A stretch of 64,000 nt of DNA. It comes from Mytilus edulis (Eukaryota > Mollusca > Bivalvia > Mytilida > Mytilidae). Below the pieces are notes generated by a model. It was not told the origin of the DNA, ran no database searches, and saw only the letters and a program-made list of their open reading frames with translations. Shown piece after piece: positions 35,036 to 46,289 of this stretch. The translations under genes and the position numbers were made by a program. The DNA is taken from NCBI RefSeq assembly GCF_963676685.1, contig NC_092352.1:23393117-23457116 (forward strand), written 5' to 3'. Position 1 is the stretch's first letter, and every line of letters begins with the position of its first letter.

Positions 35036-35870
35036 AATTTTTTAGAAGATATTATTACGTATAAAATATTTATTTACTATTAATGACCTTGACAGTAAAA
35101 CCTTTCAATTCAAAAATAGATTTTGGTTTCGCCTCAGTTCTCATATTATTCAACAACAAAAATTAATAATAGCGTTTAAAAATAGATATTTTTAAGACAA
35201 CATGCACATAATTTAAGTTTTTTTTATGCAATGAAATAATTTCGGAAAACCAAAGCAAAGACGTCTTGTTGTATCAGAATTTAGTTTGATTCACAAAAGC
35301 ATGGCATTGACGTGAACCCTGAATTGGTACTGATATTGCACATAGAAAACTGTGAAATCAAAATACTAAATACATAAAATACGACAAGGGTGTAAGGTCT
35401 GTGATTTGTTCCGTTGAGGTACACATGTTTTTTTTTAAATAATTTTGCGTTATCTAAGTTGTCAGATCTGCGTTAGAAACATGTTGAATGTTTCTAGTAT
35501 AGTGTCTGACGAGTTCCCTTATTTGCTTCAGTTTTTCTGCATTACACCTGGTACAAAATTATTTTGAAAAACTAGGTGGACATACAATTACAAATAGTAA
35601 CACTTGATAGCTGTGTCAAGAAGTTTTTTCTAGACCATGCAATGCTGCTAACATCAGTAATAATTATGTGCACGTAACATGATTTTCATCTTAACAACAA
35701 CCCTTCTTTCGCCTCTTCCATATTTGTACATTGATGAAAATATTTTATTTTTAGATATTGAAAATTTTCAGACAAAGGTCCCAAATCGTAAAAAATAGAA
35801 CTGTGTAATAATTGAACGGAAGAATCCAATATACCACAGGTAAGTTATAAAAGAATGAACCGTTATAGAT
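35036..35870. other. Upstream flank of small gene copy B
   Basis: Fragments resemble the region upstream of copy A at about 5.0 kb distance: the 35088-35125 stretch versus 30105-30150, and GGTGTAAGGTCTGTGATTTG (35387) versus AGGTTTTAGGTCTGTGATGT (30432). No gene. Confidence 0.5.
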
Positions 35871-35874
35871 ATGC

Positions 35875-36136
35875 AATTTCCTAGATATTAATACATGCAT
35901 TTTCAGAAATTGAAAAAAAGAAATACCTCTTACAAAGTGGTTGTTAAAGTTGATGCAAGGAATGTTAACGGTCCAATCAAATACCGTAGTTTATATATAT
36001 CTTCCAGATAGTACGACCCGACTATAAAAGCTTACTACAGATAGATCTGCGTCGCACTGTGCTATTTGACACGCTTACGTTCTAACCAAGCATACAGAAA
36101 TCTCTCACTACTTTTTCAACCACAAAACAGGATCAG
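35875..36136 (+). promoter_or_regulatory. Promoter and non-coding exon 1 of small gene copy B
   Basis: TATAAAAG at 36023-36030 is preceded by AGATAGTACGACCCGAC, a CCAAT box (GGTCCAATCAAATACCG, about 35970) and TTTCCTAGATATTAATACAT (about 35877). Downstream are GATCTGCGTCGCACTGTGC and CATACAGAAATCTCTCACTA. Donor GTATGTAC follows at 36137. Order and spacing match copy A. Confidence 0.78.
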
Positions 36137-37083
36137 GTATGTACGTACTATTGAATATATTTGTATTATTCATTTACACAATAAGCTCGTCTTTAAAGAT
36201 ATATTATAAAGCGTGTAAGATTAACTTAGATCACAAACTAACATTTGATTATTTTAACATATATATATATATCTAAAAGGTTTGTTCTCTGTAGATGAGA
36301 TATACAATATTCTAAGACCAAAGTTTCATTTAAATTGTAAGTTCAAGTAATTTTACTGATGAGCCTGACATTTCTGGCATATATTGTTATTATATCAGTT
36401 CAATGGTCAAAAACTAATTAGTGATCTCTTAAAAAAAGTATAAGAATTGGACTGAGAAATTTTCAAAAGTAAATAAAATTAAGTAAAGTTGGTATGATTG
36501 TAAATGAAACAACTATCACCCAGAGTTTGAATGATTAAGATATAAGAAATTATAGGTCTTTATACCGAACGAAAAAAATCAAGTGTAAAAAAATCAAGTG
36601 TATTATCATAATAAAACTGGGACATTTAAAATACGAAACTGAATACATAAGAATGTAATCAACAGCAGAATTTTTAGAAAATGCACCTTGTCTAATGAAA
36701 TATAAGCGATCGATAAACGTAGTAAGTGCGTTAAAAAAATGTGTTATTGCATTCTTTGTACAAATTATAAATACATGTTTTCATAATACCAGGAATATTT
36801 TATACACAGTAAAACAATATGAAAACCAATGTCTAATTTGCATATTTTCAAATTGATTGTTTTGTTTATTTGTAGTAAAATAAAACATTATTTAAACTAT
36901 GAAATGAATGCATTTAATTCTTATTGATATTATGAAACTTCACTTGATGCTTAAAATAAATGTTATAATTAATTGTATAAAGCAAAACATTGAATTTTCT
37001 TTTTTTTGCTTATTTGAAAATTCTGGATACCATTGCCTACTTATCTCTTTTCTAAAACCGTATTTATTTTTTACAGTAGAAAC

Positions 37084-37263
37084 ATGTCTGGAAGAGGTCA
37101 AGGCCAAGCTAGTAACGATAACAAGTCTGCCCAGTGTAATCCAACAAGCACTAAATATGAAGGACATCAGCCTGGTTATACTGGAACCGGGACTAAGCCA
37201 GACCTGGACAACCACTCCAGCCAATTGAATCCAAACAATCAGGAATATAAGGGATCGAAATAA
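37084..37263 (+). CDS. Small hydrophilic two-repeat protein, copy B (59 aa)
   Basis: Same structure as copy A: acceptor TTTTTTACAG, exon from 37077, start MSGRGQGQASNDNKS, 59 residues. It differs from copy A at residue 16 (Ala for Thr), residue 41 (Leu for Lys) and residue 48 (Leu for Gln); other base changes are silent. The first intron (36137-37076) is about 0.94 kb and lacks the dispersed repeats found in copy A, while its last 170 bases are closely similar to copy A (CACTTGATGCTT, GGATACCATTGCCTACTTAT). A poly(A) signal AATAAA is at about 37510. The two intact copies lie 4.6 kb apart in direct orientation, consistent with tandem gene duplication. Confidence 0.75.
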   Translation: MSGRGQGQASNDNKSAQCNPTSTKYEGHQPGYTGTGTKPDLDNHSSQLNPNNQEYKGSK

Positions 37264-38469
37264 CAATGATATTTTCACGAATCGGGTTATATAAACCTGT
37301 GCGAGACATTGACTGTTTCAGCAATTTGATAAATTAACATATTTTAAATTAAACTTTCCTACCTGATTTCGTGTGTAAAACACTGATTTGTCAACATGGT
37401 ATTGTAACGTTAGTTCTTACTGTCCAATGGGTACTTTAGTCTATACTACACATCCGGTTTGATTGTTTTTAAGATTTCGTCTTCTTTTAAAGTTGTTTTT
37501 GAGTGTTTGAATAAATGTTTAATTAGTTAAAACTTCAAACTTATTTTCAGTCATTTTCATTTGCAGTAAAATGTAATTGCTACATTGAAATTACAAAGTT
37601 TTTATTCCATTTGTGTCAACAGATTCTATGCTTTATATTTTTGATAGTGTTTTTTTAACCATACTGCAAAATGTAAAGTCGAATATATTTGACACAGACT
37701 GTCCATACCGATGCTGTTTGTCTCAATTTAATTATTTTTTTCTTAAATTTGTTTGCAATCATGATCAACATAGTCAGAAGTCAATAACAAAGACCACGAT
37801 TATACTCGTATTTTTCCAAGAAAGACCACAAAAGACAGCAGCAACTGTCCAGACTAGGAATATGTCAAAGCTGGTAAACAAGAAAAAATAATGCGTTTGA
37901 TAATGCGTAAATGCTGCTAATAAACTAAGACATAAACTAGTCAATAATAAGAGGCAACAGTAGTTTCCGATATTTAAATCTCATCAATTAATTCAAATAA
38001 ATAAATATGATTCGGTGATTATCCAAAAATGCGGAAGGAAGAAGGTGAATGTTTCAGGTACTTAACGACTTATGACGAGTTTCCCTTTATTCATAATTTC
38101 TGCATGACACATATTAATAGACCATCTAGAAAAGGATGTGAACTTCTATGATATTGATGTTGGTGCAAAGTTCTAACGAAAAACAAATTAAAAAATCTGT
38201 GATTAATAACAATTATTTTTGACTGCGAAAGAATGCAACGAAGAAATTGAGTGGAGACTTTGCCATTTTAGCATCTTATGTGGGAATTTATACATAAAAT
38301 AAAGGAAACCCGCTTGCCATCTTTGTCATTGACAATCATAGTTTCGACTTTTATTGATAAAAATATAAAACATTTTCAGACAAATGTTCCAAAAGAAGTT
38401 CGCCATTTTACCACGGTTGATTTTAATAGAGTATATATAAGTTATGGATACGATTAGTCAACATCGAAT

Positions 38470-38690
38470 GTAACTTTCTAGACATTAATACATGCAATTT
38501 CATTTACACGCAATTATATGGTAATATTGATGAAATACAATGTTCACATCCAATCGAATGCCATTGTCTATATATGGCTTAGATCTACGTTGCACTGCGC
38601 TAGGTAGCATACCCAAATTTATAACATGGTATACAGAATCCTCTCACTACTTCTTCAACAAGAACAATAGATCCTGAAAAGTGCCAGTCC
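38470..38690 (+). pseudogene. Degraded promoter and exon 1 of small gene copy C
   Basis: TTTCTAGACATTAATACATG, the CCAAT box block (CACATCCAATCGAATGCC), GATCTACGTTGCACTGCGC, ATACAGAATCCTCTCACTAC and TTCTTCAACAAGAACA align in order with copies A and B. The segment holding the TATAAAAG box is missing, and the GTATGT donor is replaced by CCTGAAAAG, so transcription and splicing of this copy are doubtful. Confidence 0.7.
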
Positions 38691-40438
38691 TAATCATTTG
38701 TCTGATAAAACATTGAATGTCTGATATATGTTTTTACCATGTCAGTCAAAATTTCTAACATAAAAGAGCGAATTATTGAATTGAATTTAAGAATTTTACT
38801 GATGAAAATATATTTCGGGACTGTTAAATTGTGACATGTATGGGAGTCAAAAATGTAACTGTAAGACACGTTTATTTTCAAAACCAAGGAACAATCAGAG
38901 TTGAAAATTGAAACGAAAAAAAGAGAATATTACAAATAACAAAATTTTAAGAAAATATCACCGTATATCGTATGCAATATAAGCGATCGATAAGCGCAAC
39001 ATGTGGTTTATTAAAGTTCATGGTGACATTATTTATTGTAACTTGAAACTAAATTTATAGTAAATGAAAAATTAAAAACCCCGGAAATCAATAACAATTT
39101 CATTTCCTCACGTACACCTCCATCTGGTACAGCAAAGATAGGTTCAAGAAAAAACAATATTATCTTGGAGGGAGTAAAATCGGCTCTCCGCAAAATGTAA
39201 ACAATAAAAACTTTAAACTAATTTACTGTTGTTTGAACTCATCTTGATAGACAATAAACATGCAGTAAAGTATGCTGAATGTCATTTTTTCTTCTTCTTT
39301 CAGGTTTATAATTTGTTAGATATTATATATTTAGTTTCATGTATTCTCTTTTCAAATCCTATATGTTTACTATTTTCAAAGTATCTTAAGAGTTTCAATT
39401 CTCTATCTTATTTTTAAAAAGAGTATTCATTATTCCAGTGAGTTATAAAGAAGCAAATTTCAAATGAATTACCTTAATAGGTAATCTGTAGATAAAACTA
39501 CTTTTTATGAATTTTTTTAAATTTACATACAACTTTATCCGAAATAATTTCACCATGAATTAAAATAAGTCAATAAAATACATGTAGCGTATATTGTAAT
39601 TTTATATAACAAAATTTACTCACGGTACCGGCACGCAGACATCATGAAAGTAATCATCTTCCCTGTGTATTACTATAATCCCGGGAGAAAAAAATCCCAC
39701 TTTTTTGTTGTTGTTGACACTATATTTACATAAATTGCACATACACACGTTAGAATAATCCAATATACTGGTATTCTATAAAATGAATTCTCATTTCCTT
39801 TTTTGTAAAGTGCGAATATCCTTTCGATCCCCAGCAATGTTGGCGAACAAAAATGTATATATTAAACATTTTTTATACGTTTTGCACCCAATGCAAATCT
39901 TAAAAAACTATCCGATATATATATATATGCAAAAACATGAATCCAGTGATATGCAATGCAATCCACAGTTCTATCAAAATACATATTTGCCATTATATAA
40001 CTGTGTCCCATATTCGTACGTCGGCAAGAAAAGGTAAACACAATTATCAACAAGAATGTCTGTGTACCTGTGCACGTGTATTTCAATCTGTAATTGGGTC
40101 ATTTATAGTAAAGGTTGTAAATTGTAATGTTGTTATGTATGAATGAAAGTTACATGTACTTTAAACCGTAACTGGTAAACCTATAATGTATTGTTTTTAT
40201 TAATGAATGAAAGTTACATGCGTTTTATTGAGAATGAACAATGAATATAACAAACATTAACATTAATTATATGGTTTAGGTCAGGCAGACCGAACAGAGA
40301 GAATTCTCTCTCTTTTTGTATTGTATTGTATATTTGATATGTTTTTCTGTATTTTGTTTCTACTTAGTTATATAATGTTCAACTACGTTAAGTGTATCAC
40401 ATATGAAATTAATAAGACTGTAAAGCCAAAACTAGATA
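38691..40438. other. Gene-free stretch before LINE reading frame
   Basis: AT-rich DNA with a duplicated phrase ATGAATGAAAGTTACATG at about 40138 and 40202, and a palindrome GAGAGAATTCTCTC at about 40298. The last few hundred bases before 40439 are probably LINE 5' untranslated sequence, but I could not fix the 5' end. No ORF1-like frame is present. Confidence 0.45.
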
Positions 40439-43400
40439 ATGGCTAATTATTGTATCAATTTAACTTCTCTTAATGTAAATGGCTTTGGAAACGATTTTAA
40501 ACGCAAATCCATGTTTCTTTGGTTAAAAAAATTTCAAAGCGACATCATTTTCTTGCAAGAAACACACAGTACTGAATCGTATGAAACTATATGGAAAAGG
40601 GAATGGGGTGGAGATATTTATTTTTCGCACGGGGAAACGAACTCTAAAGGTGTTGCTATTTTGTTTAACAGCTCAACAGATTATATATTAAAGGAAAAAA
40701 TTGCAGATGAAAACGGAAGGTATCTCATTCTAACTGTTGAAATTGATAATACAGATTTTGTTTTTGTGAATTATTATGCACCGACCAAAAACTTTGAAAA
40801 TGACCAAATTGAATATATTGAAAAATTAAAAATTTTATTAAATGAAAAGTTAGAACAAAATCTCGTTTTGGGTGGAGATTTTAATACGATACTAAATCCA
40901 TCTTTAGACAAAATGGGTGGTTCAAAATATAACACACCTGTCAAATATACGAGTAAATTAGAAGATTTTATAGAAGAGTTTGACTTATGTGATATTTGGA
41001 GGACAAAAAATGTTGACTCTAGATTATATACTTGGCGTCAAAGAACCCCGCTTATACAATGTCGCTTAGATTTTTGGTTGATATCGAATTTTTTGTCAAG
41101 CAGTGTTACAAAAACATCCATTGTTCCGTCTATAAAATCTGATCATAGTCTTATCAAGTTGACACTGTCAGGCGAAAACTTTAGTGAGAGAGGTCCCGGT
41201 TTCTGGAAATTCAACTCGGGTTTATTGACAGACAAAGATTATGTGGATATAGTCAAAAATACTTTATCAGAATGTGATGATAAATATCAAAATTTAGAAA
41301 ATAAAAATTTAAAATGGGATACCATTAAAAGTGAAATAAGGGGCGCAACCGTCAAATATTCCAAATATAAAAACATGAAATTGCGGGAAAGAGAGTCCAG
41401 TTTAAAAAAACGACAAGACGAAATTCAGAAAAATCTCTCTCGTACATATTTAGATAAAGATATAAATACACTTTTAATTGAATTAGATATTGTTAAAGAA
41501 GATTTAGAGCAAATAGTAAATAATCAAACAAGAGGGGCTATTATACGATCACATGCCGAGCACTGCGAAGGCAATGAAAGAAATTCAAAATATTTCTTAT
41601 CATTAGAAAAACGTAATTATAAAAATAAATGTATTAACAAATTAGTTGTAAACGACATTGAAATATTGTCACAAGAAAAAATTCTAAACGAAGAGAGAAA
41701 TTTCTACGAAAATCTGTACTCATCAAAAGAAGACCCTGATAAATATTCAGGTGATTCTAACTTTTTTGATTTAAATTTTATTCCTAAGCTAACAGATCTG
41801 GAAAAGGATATATGCGATGCAGATATTTCAGAATCTGAGTGCGTTAAAGTTTTAAAAACATTTAAAATTAATAAAAGCCCTGGTACAGATGGGCTTACCG
41901 CTGAGTTTTACAAATTTTTCCGGATTGATGTAAAAAAATATGTTTTGGAAAGCTATGAATATTCCTTCGAGACCGGAACCCTCTCAATAGACCAAAAACG
42001 GGGTATTTTGACTCTTATTCCAAAGAAAGATAAAGATAGAACACTCTTGTCGAACTGGCGACCTCTTTCTCTCTTAAATTTTGATTACAAATTATTAGCC
42101 AAAGTTATTGCGGAAAGAATGAAATTATTTCTTCCGAAACTTATAGATCCGGATCAGACAGGATATGTGGCTGGTAGATATATTGGTGAAAATCTACGAC
42201 TAATTGCTGATATTATATTGTTTACTACTTTAAAAAATTATCCAGGGCTTATATTACTAGTCGATTTCGAAAAGGCGTTTGATACGCTAGAATGGAAATT
42301 TATTCAAAAAGCATTGGCTTGTTTTAATTTTGGTAGCAAGTTCCGGAAATGGGTCTTAACTTTATACTCAAATATATCTAGTCTTGTCGTTAATAATGGA
42401 TTTAGTTCTAGTCCGTTCAAAATTGAGAGAGGTGTTCGACAAGGGTGTCCTTTGTCTCCTTTTTTATTTATTTTGGCCGTTGAACTGCTGGCAATAAATA
42501 TTCGTAAGAACAACCATATATCAGGTATAAAAATTGGGGATACTGAAATAAAAATTTCACAGTTGGCTGATGATACCACTTGTTTTTTGAAAGATGTATT
42601 TTCTGCGCAAATTTTATTAGATTCCTTTAATGATTTTGAGAAGTGTTCAGGGTTAAAAGTCAATTTTTCGAAAACCGAAGCAACATGGATTGGAAGAAAT
42701 AAATTTAACAAAGAAGGTTCCCTTCCTATTAAATGGACAGATGGTTTTAAAACCTTAGGTTTAAAATTTAACGCTTTTGATGAAATGGTTTGTTCTAACT
42801 TAGATACATGCATAGAAAAAATGGAATCAATTATTAAAATGTGGAGGATCAGAAACCTTTCCTTGATCGGTAAAATCGTAATTCTTAAATCACTTGCAAT
42901 ATCGAAGCTTATTTATGTCATTTCATCTACACATGTACCAAGATCTTATGTAATTAAAATACAAAGGGACATTAATAACTTTTTATGGAATGATAGTACT
43001 CCGAAAGTTAAATCGGAAGTTATTCAAAAGTCTCCTAGCGAGGGGGGACTGAAAGCACCAAATTTTGAAGTACAGCTGTTATCCTTTCGTATCATGTGGG
43101 TAAAACGATTTTTGTCAGAACATGACTCTAAATGGAAACATGTTTCCAAAGCATTCTTCTCCCTTTTTGATTTAGAGGACTTATTTATGAGCAGATGTGA
43201 ATTTGAGTTTTTAAATTTAAAAGCACCTCTTTTTTATATAGAAGTGCTATCTGCTTGGAAACGTTTCAAGGGTATTTTCATCCCGTTAAATGCATTTCAT
43301 GTTAGAAAAGAATTTATTTGGTTCAATCCGTTTATCAAGGTTAACAGAACGAGTATTTTTTACAGATCTTGGTACACGAAAGGCATAAGGTTCATTAATG

Positions 43401-44224
43401 ATATTGTAGATGATAAAGGCGAATTTTTGTCTCATGACGCTATTAACAAAAAATATAATTTGAATGTTACTTTTGTAGACATTCTTTCTATTAAACTTGC
43501 TATACCACGTGACTGGAAAGATTTGTTATTACAACAACACATGTCACCTAAGAGCAACTCTTTTGGATTCGTTTTTGAGCATGAGAATAAAAAAATGCCT
43601 ATTAGCAAATTATATACTAAAGATGTATATTCACTTTTTATCGATCGGGTAAGTGTTTCTCCTATTTCACAACAAAGGTGGGAAGAAAGTTTTAATATAG
43701 AAATTAGTGACGAAAAGTGGAACAATATTTATTCACTAGCTTTTAAATGTACTATTGAAAGCAAACTACAAGCTTTTCAATATAAAGTGTTACACAGAAT
43801 AGTCTCACATAATTATCTCCTTGAAAAATATAAACTTTCTTTAACTAATGAGTGTGCCAGTTGTAAAGAAATAGAAACTATAGAGCATAAATTTTTTGAA
43901 TGTATAGAAATAAAACGATTTTGGAGAGAATTTTCTAATTGGTGGCATTTAGTTTTTGGAGTAAAAATTTTTTTAAATAAAGACAGTGTCATTTTTGGTA
44001 TATTGAATTCTGATAACTTAGTGTTAAACTATTGTATTTTACAGGCAAAATATTACATTCATTATGTAAAGTACACACAATTAGACAGATTGTTTATATC
44101 TGTGCAAGCTTTTCTCAAATTTTTGAAAAAACGTCTGGAGATATTAGAATATTTATATCTTTCTAAAGACAAGCACGAGTCATTTGTCGACAGATGGGGG
44201 GAATTTATGGAAGTTATTAATTAA
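40439..44224 (+). CDS. LINE ORF2: AP endonuclease plus reverse transcriptase (1261 aa)
   Basis: A single frame with no stop. The N-terminal apurinic-type endonuclease shows N12-V-N-G, QET with E41, GGDFN with D147 and N149, and SDH with D235 and H236. It nicks target DNA for target-primed reverse transcription. The reverse transcriptase region starts with NKSPGTDGLTAEFYKFF (about 480-496), LIPKKDKD and NWRPLSLLNFDYKLLAKVIA. It continues with the motif A LLVDFEKAFD (D609), RQGCPLSPFLFILAVELLA, the catalytic pair LADD (D711, D712) and GLKVNFSKTEA. A C-terminal cysteine-histidine motif C1139-x2-C1142-x7-H1150-x4-C1155 matches the zinc-knuckle-like tail of L1/Tx1 proteins. Length fits ORF2 of that group. 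All catalytic residues I can check are present, so the protein could be functional. No ORF1 was found upstream, so the copy is 5'-truncated or of a type without a recognisable ORF1. Confidence 0.93.
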   Translation: MANYCINLTSLNVNGFGNDFKRKSMFLWLKKFQSDIIFLQETHSTESYETIWKREWGGDIYFSHGETNSKGVAILFNSSTDYILKEKIADENGRYLILTVEIDNTDFVFVNYYAPTKNFENDQIEYIEKLKILLNEKLEQNLVLGGDFNTILNPSLDKMGGSKYNTPVKYTSKLEDFIEEFDLCDIWRTKNVDSRLYTWRQRTPLIQCRLDFWLISNFLSSSVTKTSIVPSIKSDHSLIKLTLSGENFSERGPGFWKFNSGLLTDKDYVDIVKNTLSECDDKYQNLENKNLKWDTIKSEIRGATVKYSKYKNMKLRERESSLKKRQDEIQKNLSRTYLDKDINTLLIELDIVKEDLEQIVNNQTRGAIIRSHAEHCEGNERNSKYFLSLEKRNYKNKCINKLVVNDIEILSQEKILNEERNFYENLYSSKEDPDKYSGDSNFFDLNFIPKLTDLEKDICDADISESECVKVLKTFKINKSPGTDGLTAEFYKFFRIDVKKYVLESYEYSFETGTLSIDQKRGILTLIPKKDKDRTLLSNWRPLSLLNFDYKLLAKVIAERMKLFLPKLIDPDQTGYVAGRYIGENLRLIADIILFTTLKNYPGLILLVDFEKAFDTLEWKFIQKALACFNFGSKFRKWVLTLYSNISSLVVNNGFSSSPFKIERGVRQGCPLSPFLFILAVELLAINIRKNNHISGIKIGDTEIKISQLADDTTCFLKDVFSAQILLDSFNDFEKCSGLKVNFSKTEATWIGRNKFNKEGSLPIKWTDGFKTLGLKFNAFDEMVCSNLDTCIEKMESIIKMWRIRNLSLIGKIVILKSLAISKLIYVISSTHVPRSYVIKIQRDINNFLWNDSTPKVKSEVIQKSPSEGGLKAPNFEVQLLSFRIMWVKRFLSEHDSKWKHVSKAFFSLFDLEDLFMSRCEFEFLNLKAPLFYIEVLSAWKRFKGIFIPLNAFHVRKEFIWFNPFIKVNRTSIFYRSWYTKGIRFINDIVDDKGEFLSHDAINKKYNLNVTFVDILSIKLAIPRDWKDLLLQQHMSPKSNSFGFVFEHENKKMPISKLYTKDVYSLFIDRVSVSPISQQRWEESFNIEISDEKWNNIYSLAFKCTIESKLQAFQYKVLHRIVSHNYLLEKYKLSLTNECASCKEIETIEHKFFECIEIKRFWREFSNWWHLVFGVKIFLNKDSVIFGILNSDNLVLNYCILQAKYYIHYVKYTQLDRLFISVQAFLKFLKKRLEILEYLYLSKDKHESFVDRWGEFMEVIN

Positions 44225-44461
44225 ATTTTATTCTCAATATGATCATGTATATTTAATGTATTCCAAAGTATCTTTTACTTGTATCATATACCGATTATTC
44301 ACATCATTTACTTGTATTTGTTTTTACTATGTCTTATTCGTAAAATATCAATAGTATGACTATGCCATATGTCAATCACTTATATATTGTAAAAATGTAT
44401 GTATGTATGTATGCACTGTAGCTTGAACACCAAAAAGATCAATAAAAAAAAAAAAAAAAAA
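40439..44461 (+). mobile_element. Non-LTR retrotransposon (LINE), L1/Tx1-like
   Basis: An uninterrupted endonuclease-reverse transcriptase frame is followed by a short 3' untranslated region with a GTAT run (44398-44412) and an A tail at 44443-44461 that overlaps AATAAA. The 5' boundary is uncertain and may lie upstream of 40439. I could not find a target-site duplication matching the sequence after the tail. It lies between exon 1 and the coding exon remnants of small gene copy C. Confidence 0.88.
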
Positions 44462-44639
44462 CAATTTGAATGCTTAAAAGCTCTTTGTTACATTACTTGC
44501 ATAGTTTCGTAAATGCCTCTACTTGGTCAGTAATATAACAGTTGTTTTCCAGTCGTGGCGTTGGTTGATAAAGTCAAAAGTTGGTCTTGTCGCCATTAAA
44601 GGACTTCCCTCTTTTAAGTTCATCTGGAGTTCATATAAA

Positions 44640-44720
44640 AAAGAAGATGTGGTATGATTGCCAATGAGACAACTCTCCACAAGAGAACAAAATGACACAG
44701 AAATTAACAATGAGCAAAGC
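44640..44720 (-). repeat. Inverted dispersed repeat fragment
   Basis: GATGTGGTATGATTGCCAAT, GAGACAACTCTCCACAAGAG and TGAGCAAAGCCCATACCGCT form the complement of the 3' part of a repeat common in mussel DNA (compare 27360-27395). Confidence 0.65.
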
Positions 44721-45262
44721 CCATACCGCTAGAAAGGGCCCCGAAATGAATATTCAGTATTTTTGTAACTACTTTTTTTTAATAGAATTGGCATGTTGCT
44801 GCTCTTTGGTCGCGTTGTTGTCTCTTTGACATATTCCATATCTCAATGTTATATTAATTTGTTTTACAGATATTTAAGCCATGAAAATTTATTTAAGCGA
44901 AGAAATGAATTTCCGTTGTCTATTGAACTGCATTTGTGTTGATGTTAAGAAGCTACACTGAATGCTTGGATTTAACCTCCTTTTGATTTTAGTGGCAAAG
45001 CAATGATTTTCAATTCTCTGCTAATTGTATAATTTTGTGTACTATTCATACTAAAAGAGAGGCGAAATATACCAGAGAGACATTCAAACTCATAAGTCGA
45101 AAACAAAGACATTAGCCATGACTAAAAGGGACAAATACCAACATATAATAGTACACAAAACACAACATAGATTACTAAAGACTAAAATAAAAGAACTCCA
45201 CCAAAACAGAGGTGATCTCAAGTCTTAAGGTGTAATATGCAATCTGTCTCCTTTTTTACAGA

Positions 45263-45420
45263 ATGAAAATGTCTAGAAAAGGTAAAGCACAAGCTGGAAA
45301 AGGTCAAGGCCAACTTAGTAACGACAACAAATCTGCCCTGTGTAATCCAACAAAAAATTAAATTTGAAGGACATCAGTCTGGTTACTGGAACGGGTCAAA
45401 ATAACAATGAATGTAACAGC
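45263..45420 (+). pseudogene. Small two-repeat protein, copy C (frameshifted, truncated)
   Basis: After an acceptor (CTCCTTTTTTACAG, exon from 45262) the sequence reads MSRKGKAQAGKGQGQ then LSNDNKSALCNPTKN and stops at 45359-45361. Relative to copies A and B it has a few extra residues near the start and a small deletion that shifts the frame in the first repeat. Most of the linker and second repeat are missing, although the final GGGTCAAAATAACAATGA still aligns with the ends of A and B. The 3' flank (TATATAAACCTATGCGCGAC, TTGATTTTGTATGTAAAACA) also matches copy B, with AATAAA at about 45759. Together with the broken exon 1 this copy is a pseudogene. Confidence 0.8.
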
Positions 45421-45779
45421 ACGTATAGGCTTATATAAACCTATGCGCGACATCAATAGTATGAGCAATATGATACATTAGACTATTTTTAATCAATCTT
45501 ATCTGCTTGATTTTGTATGTAAAACATCATAGTCACGAGAACTTAGTGTAGCCATACAATACGTGTTTATTAAGAAGTTGTATCAGTAAATACCACTACC
45601 TGTTTACTTGTTATTTGACTGCCTAAGTCTTACTATAGTCTACACTAACGTATATACTGTGCATATCCTGTTTGATTTTAATCTAACTCTTGTCTTTTAA
45701 ATTTGTTTTTCGATAGTTTTATAGCTCTACATAACGTAGTTTAGACTTTCATATCTTCAATAAAATTGAATGTTTAAAA

Positions 45780-46285
45780 TTAGGAACACAAGACTAAGAA
45801 CATGTTAATATATTAAAGGTAAATTCATACATAAACCAAGAAGACAAATAAAAGTGACAAAAAAAACGAAGGAGCAATACTGGACGTGTCATTAAGGTAA
45901 TAAACAAATACAGATAACACAATATTTTTATTGAATCCATGTGGATAGTTATCTGTTTTGAATCCATACTTCATCTTTATTTTTATATTTATGAGTAGAA
46001 TCAATGACTGAGAAAACATATATATCTAGGAATTTATTGCAAACATCACTGTAAATAAAGGCAACAGTAGAATACCGCTGTTCAACAGTCATAAATCGAT
46101 TGAGACAAAAACAAATCCGTAACAAAAGATCAATTTGAGATATGCAAACATCAATTTGTGGTAAAGAGTATATATAGTTATACCGAATACCTATGATAGG
46201 CAAAATATGTAACTTCTCAGAAATAGGAAAGTAATGTTATTTCTAAACAGTGCAAAGTGACTTTTAGAAAAAAATCGAAAATCAT
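45780..46285. other. No recognisable gene
   Basis: AT-rich DNA with short minus-strand frames that I cannot support. Confidence 0.4.
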
Positions 46286-46289
46286 AAAA

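Noticed and set aside
42304-42813. 169-codon minus-strand frame inside the LINE
   Set aside because: It is antisense to the conserved reverse transcriptase region and has no independent support.
44443-44500. Target-site duplication for the LINE
   Set aside because: The sequence after the A tail (CAATTTGAATGCTT) was looked for upstream of the reading frame and not found, so neither the duplication nor the 5' end is claimed.
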